Positions 15,854 through 24,218 of a stretch of 32,456 bases of DNA are shown here, in pieces; the stretch's first letter is position 1, and every line of letters starts with the position of its first letter. The notes under the pieces are model-generated. The model was not told where the DNA came from. It worked only from the letters and a program-made list of their open reading frames with translations, and searched no databases. The translations under genes were made by a program, and so were the position numbers. Location: contig NZ_VJNA01000031.1 of assembly GCF_007556585.1 (NCBI RefSeq), positions 1 through 32,456 on the forward strand, in the 5' to 3' direction. Source of the DNA: Tepidimonas aquatica (GTDB lineage: Bacteria; Pseudomonadota; Gammaproteobacteria; Burkholderiales; Burkholderiaceae_C).

Positions 15854-16204
15854 ATGAAAGAGTACGACCCGATGGTGTTTTTGGCGGTGTTTCAGGAAAT
15901 GCTGGGCCCGCTGCTGTGGCTGCTGCCGTTGTTGGCGCTGGCGGCGGTGGTCGGCTTCGTCTGGGTGTGGCGGCGCGAGGGCGCCTTGGTCTCGCGCCGC
16001 TTGGTGCGCGCCGAACTGCTCGGACTGCTGGGTGGCGGACTGGCGCTGGTGATCATGGCCATCGTGTCATCGTCCGGCTTCACCGACGCAGCCGGTCCGG
16101 CGGACTGGTTTTTGATCCTGATCGTGTACGGCGTGGGTTTTGTCGCCACCACCGTGGCCGCCTACACCGTGCTGGGCCTGCTGTGGCCCAAGCCCCGCGC
16201 GTGA
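15854..16204 (+). CDS. small membrane protein (DUF5368-like)
   Basis: A 116-residue protein with three hydrophobic spans (about residues 18-38, 55-76 and 85-110) and the acidic start MKEYDPMVFLAVFQEMLGPL. It resembles the DUF5368 family from memory of its N-terminus, which cannot be checked here. A strong RBS (GGAGGAG, 15841-15847) precedes it. It lies 21 bases after the SQR-like gene and is probably cotranscribed; it could anchor or assist the flavoprotein at the membrane. Function is unknown. Confidence 0.7.
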   Translation: MKEYDPMVFLAVFQEMLGPLLWLLPLLALAAVVGFVWVWRREGALVSRRLVRAELLGLLGGGLALVIMAIVSSSGFTDAAGPADWFLILIVYGVGFVATTVAAYTVLGLLWPKPRA

Positions 16205-16285
16205 CGGCGTCGAAGCCCCCTTGGTGCGGCGTAGTGCCGGCACCGCTGGGGCGAGGCGGCCCGTGGCCGGGGGGCGCGATGGCAT

Positions 16286-16300
16286 CCCCTAGAATCGGGG
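16286..16300 (+). promoter_or_regulatory. candidate jetABCD promoter
   Basis: In the 127-base gap before jetA, TAGAAT (16290-16295) makes a good -10 box and is framed by CCCC and GGGG, a short dyad. The start site would be near 16302, leaving a 30-base leader. No convincing -35 or terminator is visible in the gap. Confidence 0.4.
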
Positions 16301-16331
16301 CCCCCACGGACACCCAGCCGCCCGCCCGCGC

Positions 16332-17639
16332 ATGTCGCTGCCCCCCGAGACCGACGCCGACGCCAGCCCCTTCGAGGCGTTTTTCCGCGACCCTGACGCC
16401 GCGCTGGGCACCCCGGTCGGGTGGGCGCTGGCCGAGCGCGCGCCGCTGATCGAAGCGCTGCGCGGCCTGCTCTCCGGCCCGGCGGCCTGGGTGCGGTTGC
16501 GGTTGTGGTGTTTTTTGGAGCTGGCCACGATCGCGCAAGGACGGCTGGACCGCGAGGCGTTGCAGCAGCGCTTCCACGCGGTGCAACCCGCGGCGCTGGA
16601 GCAGGTGCTCAAGCGCCTGCGTGAACTGGGGCTGCTGGCCTGGGATGCCACCGCGCACGACTACACGCTGCCGCCCTTGGCGCGCCAATTGCACGCGCTG
16701 CTGGCCCCCTTGGCCCAGCCGCCCAGCGACGACGACGAGCTGGCGCCGCTGCTGGCGCAGGCCGCCGGCGCCCATGCGCTGGGGCTGACCCAGCCGGCGC
16801 AACTGCAGCACCTGCACGCGCAACTGGCGCGGCTGCACGACGATTTCGAGGAGGCGATCACCAGCGGCTCCGAAGCGCGGCTGCGCGCGGTGCAGCCGCG
16901 CTTTGAGCGCGCGCTGGGCTTGGTGGAGCGCGCTGGCGAGGCCTTGACCGCGCTGATCCGCAGCGGCAGCGACCACCCCCGGCTGGAGCGCGAGGCGCGC
17001 GCGCTGGGCTACGCGCAGGCACGCTTGCTGGCCATGGCCAGCCAGTTCCACCGCGCGCTGCAGCAGCTCGACCGCCAACGCGTCACGCTGGGCAGCACCG
17101 GCGTGACCAGCTCCGACGTGCGCGACTGGCTGCGCGGCTTGCCGGCGGTACAGCTGGCGCGGCTGGCCGAGGGCGCACTGCTGCACGGGGTGGCCCCGGT
17201 GTTCGTCAGCCAACACGACCTGCTCGACGTCGCCGAGGCCGAGTGGGAGCGCGACCGCCCCGACCCTGCGCGCAGCCAAGCGTTGCCACCCCCGCACCGC
17301 GCCGGCACCGGGGACCTGGACGTGCCCCCGCCGCCGGCCGAGTTGTTGGCGCTGATCGACACGCTGACCCGCTGGCGTGAAGCCCAACCCCACCCCCACC
17401 CGCTGCCCGACGCGGTGTTGGGTGGGCGTTACGCGCAGGCGGCCTACCGCCTGCAACTGCTGCCTTTGCTGGGCGACGCGCAGGCCGCGGCGCTGCAAGG
17501 CCCCACCGGCACGCTGGCGCGCAGCGGCTGGCGTGCCGAGTTCAGCCCCACCACGATCGCGGTGGACGACGCCGCCGTGCAGCGCGTCAGCGACGGCACG
17601 CTGCTGCCCCCGCAACCTCTGAACACCCCCGGACCATGA
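16332..17639 (+). CDS. jetA: JetA, kleisin-like subunit of a Wadjet (MksBEF-type) system
   Basis: A 435-residue protein, first of four linked genes. Residues ~45-115 look like a winged helix (LWCFLELATIAQGRLDREAL, then LKRLRELGLLAW). A long helical middle (residues ~160-260) and a C-terminal domain (LLALIDTLTRWREAQPHPHP, residues ~330-415) follow. In Wadjet systems JetA is the kleisin that bridges the SMC-like JetC dimer and binds JetB, so that DNA loops can be extruded. Identity rests on gene order, size and helical make-up; I do not see the opening typical of type I JetA (DUF3375), so a type II or III assignment is more likely. Its stop overlaps jetB in ATGA. Confidence 0.78.
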   Translation: MSLPPETDADASPFEAFFRDPDAALGTPVGWALAERAPLIEALRGLLSGPAAWVRLRLWCFLELATIAQGRLDREALQQRFHAVQPAALEQVLKRLRELGLLAWDATAHDYTLPPLARQLHALLAPLAQPPSDDDELAPLLAQAAGAHALGLTQPAQLQHLHAQLARLHDDFEEAITSGSEARLRAVQPRFERALGLVERAGEALTALIRSGSDHPRLEREARALGYAQARLLAMASQFHRALQQLDRQRVTLGSTGVTSSDVRDWLRGLPAVQLARLAEGALLHGVAPVFVSQHDLLDVAEAEWERDRPDPARSQALPPPHRAGTGDLDVPPPPAELLALIDTLTRWREAQPHPHPLPDAVLGGRYAQAAYRLQLLPLLGDAQAAALQGPTGTLARSGWRAEFSPTTIAVDDAAVQRVSDGTLLPPQPLNTPGP

Positions 17640-18340
17640 CGCAACCCGACGACGCCGCCCTGCTCGCCGCCGAACTGTTGGCGCGCCGCTGGCTGCCGCG
17701 CCAGCACCCGCGCGTGCGCCGTGCCTTGGTCGATGCCGACCTGTGGGCCGCCGTGCAAGACCGGCTGGCCGCGGTGGGTCTGCGGCTGGTGGACAACATC
17801 TACGCCGACCATGTCACCGTGGCGCTGCTGCGCCCGGTGGAAAACGCCGTTTTCGGCGACACGGGGCTGGCCACGCACAACAACATCGACCTGCCGCGCG
17901 ACGCCATCTCGCTGCTGGTGGTGCTGTGGGCGCTGATCGTGCTGCCCAAGCGGGAGCGACAAGGCGCGCGGCAAGGCGACGCAGGCCAAGCCGAAATGTT
18001 CGCCGCCGAGCGACCGCTGCCCGCCGCACGGCAGACCAGCCCGGTGGTGGCCTACCGCGCGCTGCTGGCCGACTTCGGTGCCCAGCTCGGGCGCAAAACA
18101 CGCTTGGACGCCAACCTCAAACGGCTGGAAAACCACGGCTTCATCGTACGCCGGGGCGACGACATCGCCGAAGGCCCGCTGCTGGACCTGCTGCTGGACT
18201 ACGACGTGCTGGCGCCGCGCGTGCTGGAGGGTACGCTGGCCGAGGTGCTGCAACGCGCGCGCCAGCGCGTGTTGGTCGAGCCCGACGCCCTGCCCGTGGA
18301 CACCCCCGGACCCGACGCCGAAGCCTCCACCACCGATTGA
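17636..18340 (+). CDS. jetB: JetB, MksE-like accessory subunit of Wadjet
   Basis: A 234-residue protein with an N-terminal winged-helix-like part (LLAAELLARRWLPRQHPRVR, AAVQDRLAAVGLRLVDN) and a second one at residues ~135-205 (YRALLADFGAQLGRKTRLDA, NLKRLENHGFIVRRGDD). Such tandem winged helices are the mark of MksE/JetB (DUF4194-like) proteins, which dimerise and hold the kleisin. It begins inside the jetA stop codon (ATGA) and ends 11 bases before jetC. The last ~20 residues are acidic and probably disordered. Assignment is firm by context, moderate by sequence. Confidence 0.78.
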   Translation: MTQPDDAALLAAELLARRWLPRQHPRVRRALVDADLWAAVQDRLAAVGLRLVDNIYADHVTVALLRPVENAVFGDTGLATHNNIDLPRDAISLLVVLWALIVLPKRERQGARQGDAGQAEMFAAERPLPAARQTSPVVAYRALLADFGAQLGRKTRLDANLKRLENHGFIVRRGDDIAEGPLLDLLLDYDVLAPRVLEGTLAEVLQRARQRVLVEPDALPVDTPGPDAEASTTD

Positions 18341-18351
18341 CGCCAAGCCCT

Positions 18352-21159
18352 ATGTTTCACCTCAAGAGCCTGGAGCTGCTGCACTGGGACTACTGCCAGC
18401 GCCTGACGCTGCCGCTGGACGGCGCCATCATCACGGTGGCTGGCCCCAACGGGTCGGGCAAAACCACCCTGTTGGACGCCATGCGCACCCTGCTGGGCCT
18501 GGAATGCTCGGGCGGGCGCAGCTACAAAACCTACGCGCGCCACGCCAACGCCGACAGCGTATGGCTGCGCGCCACGGTGGACAACCACCCGCGCACGCGC
18601 CAAAGCTCCAGCCGCCCCTTTGCGCGCAGCCTGCTGTACGCCGACGAGGTGACGCTGGCGTGCCACATCGCGCGCAACGGCGGCGACTGGCAGCGCCGCT
18701 ACTGGATGGGCGACGGCGACGTCCCCATCGAAGCACTGCTGCAGCGCCCGGAGCGCGAGTGGCTGGGGCTGGAAGCCTGGCGCCGCCGGCTGGAAAGCGC
18801 CGGGCTGAGCCGCGCCATCGCGCGCGTGCTGGCGCTGGAGCAGGGCCAAACCGACCGGCTGTGCGAATACTCGCCGCGCGAGCTGCTGCGGCTGGTGTTC
18901 GACGTTTTTGGCGACCAGGAGGTGCTGGACCGCTACGAAGAAGCGCGCCGCCACCAACAGGCCGTGGCGGCCGAGCTGGAAGCTGCGCAGCGCGAGCTGG
19001 CCCACGGCCAGGCCCAACTGGCGGAACTGGCCAGCCGCGTCAACCTGTACCGCCAGTGGCAGGCTCGCGTGCGCGAACGCGACGCGCTGCAGCACGACAT
19101 CATCCCCGCGCTGCAGTGGCATGGTGCGCGCCGCGACGCCGCCCAGCGGCTGTGGCAGGCCCACCGTCAACGTCAACGCCTGGCACCCCTGGCGCTGCGT
19201 CTGGCCGCCCAACGGCAGGCCCTGGCGGCGCTGCACGAGCGCTGGCAGCAGGCCCGTCAGGTGCTGCACGGTTCCGACCAAGCCTACCAGGCCGCGCGCG
19301 ACGACGCCGAGCGCCTGGGACGCCAACGCGACGTGCTGCACGACACCCTGCAACAGCAAGCCCGGCTGCAGGCGCTGGCCGCCATCGACACCGACCACGG
19401 TGAGCTGCAACGCCGCCTCGACGCCCTGGTGGCCCAGGCGCAGCCGCTGCAAGCGCGGCTGGCGGCGCTGCAGCAGGAACGTCACCAACTCAGCACTGAG
19501 CGCGACCAGCTCAGCGACGGGCGCCGTGCCCCGCCCCCACCGCCCGAAGTGGAGGCGTTTTTGCGCGAGCTGCGCCGTGCCAACATCGGCCACCATGTCG
19601 TGGCCGACGTCATCGACATCGCCGACGAGCGCTGGCGCGCCGCGGCCGAAGGCGTGCTGCGCGGCCTGCGCTGGGTGGTCGTGCTGGACCATGCCGACAC
19701 GCAGGCCGAGGCCATGGCGCTGGCCGAGCGGCTGCGCTACCGGCATTACGTCGTGCCCCACGGCGACGCGGTGCCCGCCGACGTGCCACGCGACAGCCTG
19801 CTGGCGGTGCTGCGCGTGCGTGACACCCTCCCCGGCTGGATGATCGAAACGCTGCGGCGCATCCGCCGCGTCGCCAACATCGACGAAGGCTTGCGCCTCG
19901 GCGGCGAGTGGATCACCCCCCAAGCCTACTGGCGCGATGGGCGCGGCGGCCGCAGCGTGTGGATCGAGCCGCGCGAGCACCAGTTTGGCGCCGCCGCCGT
20001 GCAGGCTCGCCGTCAGGCGCTGGACGAGCGGTTGGCCCAGCTGGACACCGAACACGCCCGCCTGCTGCAGCGCTTGCAACCGCTGCAACACGACATCGAT
20101 GCCGTGCAGCAGGCGCTGCGCGGTGTCGGCGCGGCGCAGCAGCTTGCGCAACGCGTGGCCGAATTTCAGCAGGCCCAAGCCGCCCTGCAGGCCCTGCAAC
20201 CCGCGCTGGCCGACGCCCAGACCCGCCTGGCGCAAGCCCTGCAGCAGCTCGAAGCGGCGCGGGCGCGCGAGCGTGAGCTGGACCGGCAGTACCACGCCGA
20301 TCAGCAGCAGTTGCAGCACGACCAAAGCACGCTGGACGAGCAAACCCGCCATGCCATGGCCGCCCTGCGCCGCGCCCGTGACGAGGCGGCGGCGTTGCGC
20401 CGCGACCGCTGCCCCCTGCCAGCGTCGTGGCGACACAGCGCCGCCGTGCAGCCGTGGTGGGCGCAGTACGGCAGCGCCGAGGGCGCGTGCAACGAACTGG
20501 CGCGGCTGCAACGCGACCTGGACGAAGGCCAGTGGGAAACCGACCCCAGCGTCGAAGAGCGCCACACGCTGATGCAGGCCAACGTCGTGCAGCAAGAACT
20601 CATCGCGCGCGAGCGCCAAGCTGGCAACGCTGCGGCGGCGCGCGCCGTCGACAACGCGCGCGAGCGCTACATCGACGTGCTGCGCTCCACCGTGCGGCGC
20701 TACCGCAAAAACATCGTCGAGCTGGGCCAACTGGCCGGCGTCGAGGTGCACGCCGAGCTGCCGCACCTGGACAACGACGACACCGTGCTGCGCCAGGCCG
20801 AGCTCAAGGTGCACTTCAACTTCGACGGCAAGGGCCACATTGGCCTCAACGACGGCGAAGCCTCGGGCGGCCAGCAGGTCATCAAGTCGCTCATCCTGCT
20901 GGTTGGCCTGTTGAAAGACGACGAGACCCCGGGCGGCTTTGTCTTCATCGACGAGCCGTTTGCCCACTTGGACGTGCGCAACATCCAGCTGGTCGGGCAC
21001 TTCCTCAAGTCCACCCGCGCGCAGTACGTGCTGACCACCCCGATCACGCACAACGTCGAGGTGTTCGAGCCCGCCGACATCACACTGGTGACCAGCAAAA
21101 AACCCGCCGGTGCGCGCTGGGCGCCCCCCATCGGCGTGCTGCAACGCCGCCCGGCCTGA
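18352..21159 (+). CDS. jetC: JetC, SMC-like ATPase of Wadjet
   Basis: A 935-residue SMC-like ATPase. Residues 31-40 hold the Walker A motif (GPNGSGKTTL). Coiled coil runs from about 205 to 390. Residues ~395-545 form a hinge-like globular domain (ANIGHHVVADVIDIADERWR, WVVVLDHADTQAEAM). A second coiled coil runs to ~690. The C-terminal half-head has the ABC signature SGGQQ (838-842) and Walker B FVFIDEP (863-869). In Wadjet, JetC dimers extrude DNA and, on small circular DNA, trigger cutting by JetD. It could also be called MksF-like, but the jetD neighbour settles the system. The ATG at 18352 is 11 bases after jetB; a long upstream in-frame extension overlaps jetB and is not real. Confidence 0.92.
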   Translation: MFHLKSLELLHWDYCQRLTLPLDGAIITVAGPNGSGKTTLLDAMRTLLGLECSGGRSYKTYARHANADSVWLRATVDNHPRTRQSSSRPFARSLLYADEVTLACHIARNGGDWQRRYWMGDGDVPIEALLQRPEREWLGLEAWRRRLESAGLSRAIARVLALEQGQTDRLCEYSPRELLRLVFDVFGDQEVLDRYEEARRHQQAVAAELEAAQRELAHGQAQLAELASRVNLYRQWQARVRERDALQHDIIPALQWHGARRDAAQRLWQAHRQRQRLAPLALRLAAQRQALAALHERWQQARQVLHGSDQAYQAARDDAERLGRQRDVLHDTLQQQARLQALAAIDTDHGELQRRLDALVAQAQPLQARLAALQQERHQLSTERDQLSDGRRAPPPPPEVEAFLRELRRANIGHHVVADVIDIADERWRAAAEGVLRGLRWVVVLDHADTQAEAMALAERLRYRHYVVPHGDAVPADVPRDSLLAVLRVRDTLPGWMIETLRRIRRVANIDEGLRLGGEWITPQAYWRDGRGGRSVWIEPREHQFGAAAVQARRQALDERLAQLDTEHARLLQRLQPLQHDIDAVQQALRGVGAAQQLAQRVAEFQQAQAALQALQPALADAQTRLAQALQQLEAARARERELDRQYHADQQQLQHDQSTLDEQTRHAMAALRRARDEAAALRRDRCPLPASWRHSAAVQPWWAQYGSAEGACNELARLQRDLDEGQWETDPSVEERHTLMQANVVQQELIARERQAGNAAAARAVDNARERYIDVLRSTVRRYRKNIVELGQLAGVEVHAELPHLDNDDTVLRQAELKVHFNFDGKGHIGLNDGEASGGQQVIKSLILLVGLLKDDETPGGFVFIDEPFAHLDVRNIQLVGHFLKSTRAQYVLTTPITHNVEVFEPADITLVTSKKPAGARWAPPIGVLQRRPA

Positions 21160-21165
21160 CGCGCC

Positions 21166-22392
21166 ATGCCCACCGACTGGAACATCGTCGAGCATGGCCG
21201 CCACGCGCGCCTGCGCCAGCGCGTCGCCGCGCCTGACCCGGCGTCGCTGGCGTGGTTATCTCCGGAGCAGCGCGACATCCTGGCGCGCTGGCTGCCGTCG
21301 GACGCCACCACGCGGCGCCGGGACAGCCTGATGCGGCTGGCGGGCGCGCACCGCCTGGAGAGCGCCGAGACGCTGGCCTCATGGTTGCTGGAGCACGGCT
21401 GGGTGCGATGGCACGAACGCTGGCAGCGTGGCCGCTGGAGCTGGGAGGCCCTCTCGTGGCGCGATCTGGACACCTTGCGCGCCGGGCTGGGCGTTCAGGG
21501 ACACCAGCAGCGCCGCGACGCTCGGCACGCCATCGTGCAAACGCTAGCCGACTGGGCGGAGCGCTTGCCGGCCGATGGGGCGGCCACCGAAGCGATCGTG
21601 GTCATGCTCCGCCGGGCCGTGCACGTGCTGCGCGACGAAGCGGCGCAAACCCCACTGCCCACGTTACAGTCGCGCGCGCACTGCGTGCAGACCCTGTGGA
21701 TGTGGGGCCAGCAGCGCCGCACCGGTACACGCCGCGATTTTGCACTGCAAGTCACCGGGTCGACCAAGGGACTCAGCCCGGCGGACTGGCAGTGGCTGGC
21801 GCGCCACTTCGACCTCGAGGCTTGGGGCGTGAGCGCCTTTGCGCCCGTGCTCTGGCTCGCGGGGCAGGCCCGGCTGTGTTGGCCCAATGGCCACGGCGTC
21901 GACTTGGCAGCCCTGCATCTGGTGGCCGTGCCCATGGACGATGTGCGCGCGGCTGGGTCGCTGCAACCGCCGCCCCAGCGTTGGTGGTTGATCGAAAACC
22001 GCGCCAGTTTCGAGCGCCAAGCTGGCCAACGCGGCGGCGACACACTGCTGGTGTGGATGCCGGGGCGTACCTCGCAGGCGTGGCAAGACACCTTGCTGCA
22101 CCTGGTCCGACAGGCCCCCGCACCGCTGGCCATCAGTTGCGACCTGGACCCCGCCGGGCTGGAAATGGCACTGGCGCTGGGGCAGTGCTGGCAAGCCCTG
22201 GGGCAGCCGTGGGCACCTTGGCGCATGGATGCGCAGCACCTGGACGCCGCCGACACGCAACCGCTGGGTGACGACGACCGCCAGCGGCTTGCGCGGTTGC
22301 TGGCACGCGACGACCTGCCCGCTGCCTTGCGGGCACTGGCGTTGCACATGCAACACACGGGCCGCAAGGCCGAACAGGAGGCTTGGTTGTGA
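21166..22392 (+). CDS. jetD: JetD, Toprim nuclease of Wadjet
   Basis: A 408-residue protein of the DUF3322/DUF2220 type. The N-terminal ~190 residues are helical arms, and the C-terminal part is a Toprim domain like that of topoisomerase VI subunit A. The catalytic pattern is visible: E277 in LIENRASFE and D326/D328 in CDLDPAGLEMA. JetD cuts plasmid DNA after the JetABC motor has finished extruding it, using Mg or Mn. It starts six bases after jetC, and its TGA overlaps the GTG of the next gene (GTGA), so the exporter gene downstream is probably coupled to it. All key residues are present, which suggests an intact system. Confidence 0.92.
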   Translation: MPTDWNIVEHGRHARLRQRVAAPDPASLAWLSPEQRDILARWLPSDATTRRRDSLMRLAGAHRLESAETLASWLLEHGWVRWHERWQRGRWSWEALSWRDLDTLRAGLGVQGHQQRRDARHAIVQTLADWAERLPADGAATEAIVVMLRRAVHVLRDEAAQTPLPTLQSRAHCVQTLWMWGQQRRTGTRRDFALQVTGSTKGLSPADWQWLARHFDLEAWGVSAFAPVLWLAGQARLCWPNGHGVDLAALHLVAVPMDDVRAAGSLQPPPQRWWLIENRASFERQAGQRGGDTLLVWMPGRTSQAWQDTLLHLVRQAPAPLAISCDLDPAGLEMALALGQCWQALGQPWAPWRMDAQHLDAADTQPLGDDDRQRLARLLARDDLPAALRALALHMQHTGRKAEQEAWL

Positions 22393-22976
22393 TCGTTGGT
22401 GAAGCACTTTGGGTTTCCATCGGCGTGGTGGCGCTGGCGGAGATGGGCGACAAAACGCAACTGCTGGCGCTGCTGCTGGCGGCGCGGTTTCGGCGTCCCT
22501 GGCCGATTGTGGCGGGCATCGTCGCGGCCACCGTGGTCAACCACGCGCTGGCCGGGGCGGTCGGGGCGTGGCTGGCCTCGGCGGTCAGCCCCGCCGTTCT
22601 GCGTTGGGGATTGGGGCTGTCGTTCTTGGCCATGGCAGGCTGGATGTTGATCCCCGACAAGGTGGACGAGGACGAGGTGCGCATCCCCCCGCGCTGGGGC
22701 GTCTTTGGTGCGACGCTGGTGGCGTTTTTTCTGGCCGAAATGGCTGACAAGACGCAAATCGCCACCGTGGCGCTCACCATCCACTACGCCGCACCGGTGC
22801 TGGTGGTGGTGGGCACGACGCTGGGCATGCTGCTGGCCGACGTGCCGGCCGTGTTCGTGGGTGACCGGCTGGCGCGGCGGGTTCCCATGAAGGTGGTGCA
22901 CGCCATCGCCGCGGCCGTGTTTGCCGCGCTGGGCGTGGTGACATTGCTGGGCGTTGGCGAGCGCCTGGGCTTTTGA
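22389..22976 (+). CDS. GDT1/UPF0016-family divalent cation (Mn) exporter
   Basis: A 195-residue membrane protein with the two family motifs E-x-G/A-D-K-T: EMGDKTQ (from E18) and EMADKTQ (from E117). Each lies in the first helix of a three-helix half, giving six membrane spans in total. GDT1/TMEM165/MneA proteins export Mn2+ (or Ca2+) in exchange for protons. The GTG at 22389 overlaps the jetD stop; a TTG two codons earlier is possible. Translation is therefore coupled to the Wadjet operon, which is not a standard partner. The coupling may be chance tight packing, or may relate to the metal need of the JetD nuclease. Confidence 0.9.
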   Translation: MIVGEALWVSIGVVALAEMGDKTQLLALLLAARFRRPWPIVAGIVAATVVNHALAGAVGAWLASAVSPAVLRWGLGLSFLAMAGWMLIPDKVDEDEVRIPPRWGVFGATLVAFFLAEMADKTQIATVALTIHYAAPVLVVVGTTLGMLLADVPAVFVGDRLARRVPMKVVHAIAAAVFAALGVVTLLGVGERLGF

Positions 22977-23002
22977 CAGGGCGCGCACGCTGGGCCACAA
23001 TC

Positions 23003-23020
23003 GCATACATTCGTGTATGC
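23003..23020. promoter_or_regulatory. perfect palindrome before the Tat metallo-beta-lactamase gene
   Basis: GCATACA-TTCG-TGTATGC, 7-bp arms around a four-base centre, lies 57 bases before the ATG at 23077 and 27 bases after the exporter stop. Its size, AT-rich arms and position fit an operator for a small dimeric repressor such as an ArsR-type protein. No such regulator gene is in the window. Confidence 0.5.
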
Positions 23021-23076
23021 TTATGCAGCAGCGCGGCATGAGCACACCGCAGCGGCTGTCCCATCCGGAGACCCTC

Positions 23077-24102
23077 ATGCAGCAACCCTCTCTTACCCGC
23101 CGACACTGGCTGCGCACCGTCGCGGGCGCTTCCGCCGGGGTGGCCACGCTGGCGGCGGTGCCCGAAGTGCGGCTGTTCGCGCAACAGTTGCAGGATTTCA
23201 TCGAAGGCCCACCGGTGCCCGACGTCAAGCCCGAGCGCCTCAGCCCCCACGTGTGGATGATCTACGCCCGCGACGGCTTCCCCACGCCGGACAACCGCGG
23301 CGTCATGGCCAACGTGGTGTTTGTCGTCACCTCGGTCGGCGTGGTGGTGCTGGACTCGGGCTGCTCGCTGCAGCACGGCCAGATGGCCATCCGCATGATC
23401 CGCACCGTCACCGACAAGCCGGTGGTGGCGATTTTCAACAGCCACTACCACGGTGACCACTGGCTGGGCAACCACGCCTTCGTGGAGGCCTTCGGGGCGC
23501 AGCTGCCCATTTACGCCCTGCCGCACACGATCGAGCAAATTCGCGGCGCGGAGGGCAACCTGTGGCGCAGCCTGATGGAGCGCTGGACCAACCAGGCAAC
23601 GATGGGCACCAAGGTGGTGCCCCCCAACCAGGCCACCGAGCACGGGCGCACCTACCGCTTTGGCGACGTGACGCTGCGCATGCACCACTACGGCCGCGCA
23701 CACACGCCGTCGGACCTGTGCATCGAAGTGGTCGAGGATCGCTTCACCTACGTGGGCGACATCGCGATGGAAAACCGCATCGCCAACATCGACGACGGCT
23801 CCTACCCGGGCACCTTCAAGTACTACGAGGCGCTGCAGCGGTCCGCCGGTGAGCAACTGTGGTGGCCCGGCCACGGCCGCGGCAGCAAGACGCTGCTCAA
23901 CGACTACGGCACCTTCCTGCGCGGCATCTGGGAGCCCTGCGTGCAGGCGGTCAAAGACGGCGTGCCGCTGGAAAGGGCCAAGGAGCTGGTGCTCAAAGAC
24001 CCGCGCGTGCAGACACGCGCCAAGAACATGGCCGGGTTCGAGTCCAACATCGGCAAGTACACGAGCCTGGCATACCTCGAAGCGGAAAAAGAGCTGTTCT
24101 GA
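23077..24102 (+). CDS. Tat-exported MBL-fold hydrolase (SoxH / quinoprotein-relay type)
   Basis: A 341-residue periplasmic metallo-beta-lactamase. The N-terminus has a twin-arginine signal (SLTRRHWLRTVAGASAGVAT). The zinc motif is NSHYHGDHWLGN (H123, H125, D127, H128). Further ligands are likely in GRAHTPSD and WWPGHGRGS. The pattern resembles SoxH and the quinoprotein relay system zinc hydrolases, found with sulfur-oxidising or PQQ-dependent enzymes; the substrate is unknown. ATG 23077 has GGAG six bases upstream and places the RR motif normally; an earlier in-frame ATG at 23038 is possible. With the SQR-like gene, it frames the Wadjet block on both sides with sulfur-type genes. Confidence 0.82.
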   Translation: MQQPSLTRRHWLRTVAGASAGVATLAAVPEVRLFAQQLQDFIEGPPVPDVKPERLSPHVWMIYARDGFPTPDNRGVMANVVFVVTSVGVVVLDSGCSLQHGQMAIRMIRTVTDKPVVAIFNSHYHGDHWLGNHAFVEAFGAQLPIYALPHTIEQIRGAEGNLWRSLMERWTNQATMGTKVVPPNQATEHGRTYRFGDVTLRMHHYGRAHTPSDLCIEVVEDRFTYVGDIAMENRIANIDDGSYPGTFKYYEALQRSAGEQLWWPGHGRGSKTLLNDYGTFLRGIWEPCVQAVKDGVPLERAKELVLKDPRVQTRAKNMAGFESNIGKYTSLAYLEAEKELF

Positions 24103-24204
24103 GCGTCCGTCAGGACGGGGAGCTCTGCGCACCCCGCAGCGCCCCCGGGGCAGGAAGCTCTGTCCACGTCCGCCACACCGAGGGGCGTCGCAGCCTCGGG
24201 CTAC

Positions 24205-24210
24205 TACAAT
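24205..24210 (+). promoter_or_regulatory. -10 box before tupB
   Basis: TACAAT ends eight bases before the ATG at 24219, inside a short dyad GGGCTA...TAGTCCC. The transcript would be nearly leaderless. The 116-base gap before it (24103-24218) is GC-rich with several small dyads. I saw neither a ModE-type site nor a molybdenum-cofactor riboswitch pattern in it. Confidence 0.35.
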
Positions 24211-24218
24211 AGTCCCCG

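Noticed and set aside
17743-18351. N-terminal extension of jetC by about 200 residues
   Set aside because: It overlaps jetB in another frame, is Arg/Ala-rich, and the SMC head starts naturally at the ATG at 18352.
18352-21159. jetC as SbcC or MukB
   Set aside because: No SbcD nuclease is adjacent and no Zn hook (CxxC) is seen at the apex; the Toprim partner gene and two small subunits identify Wadjet.
18199-21204. A 1001-codon open frame on the minus strand opposite jetC
   Set aside because: Same shadow composition; jetC on the plus strand has all SMC motifs.
24103-24218. A molybdenum/tungsten-cofactor riboswitch or ModE site before tupB
   Set aside because: The gap is short and GC-rich; I could not fit it to the known riboswitch core or to a ModE palindrome.
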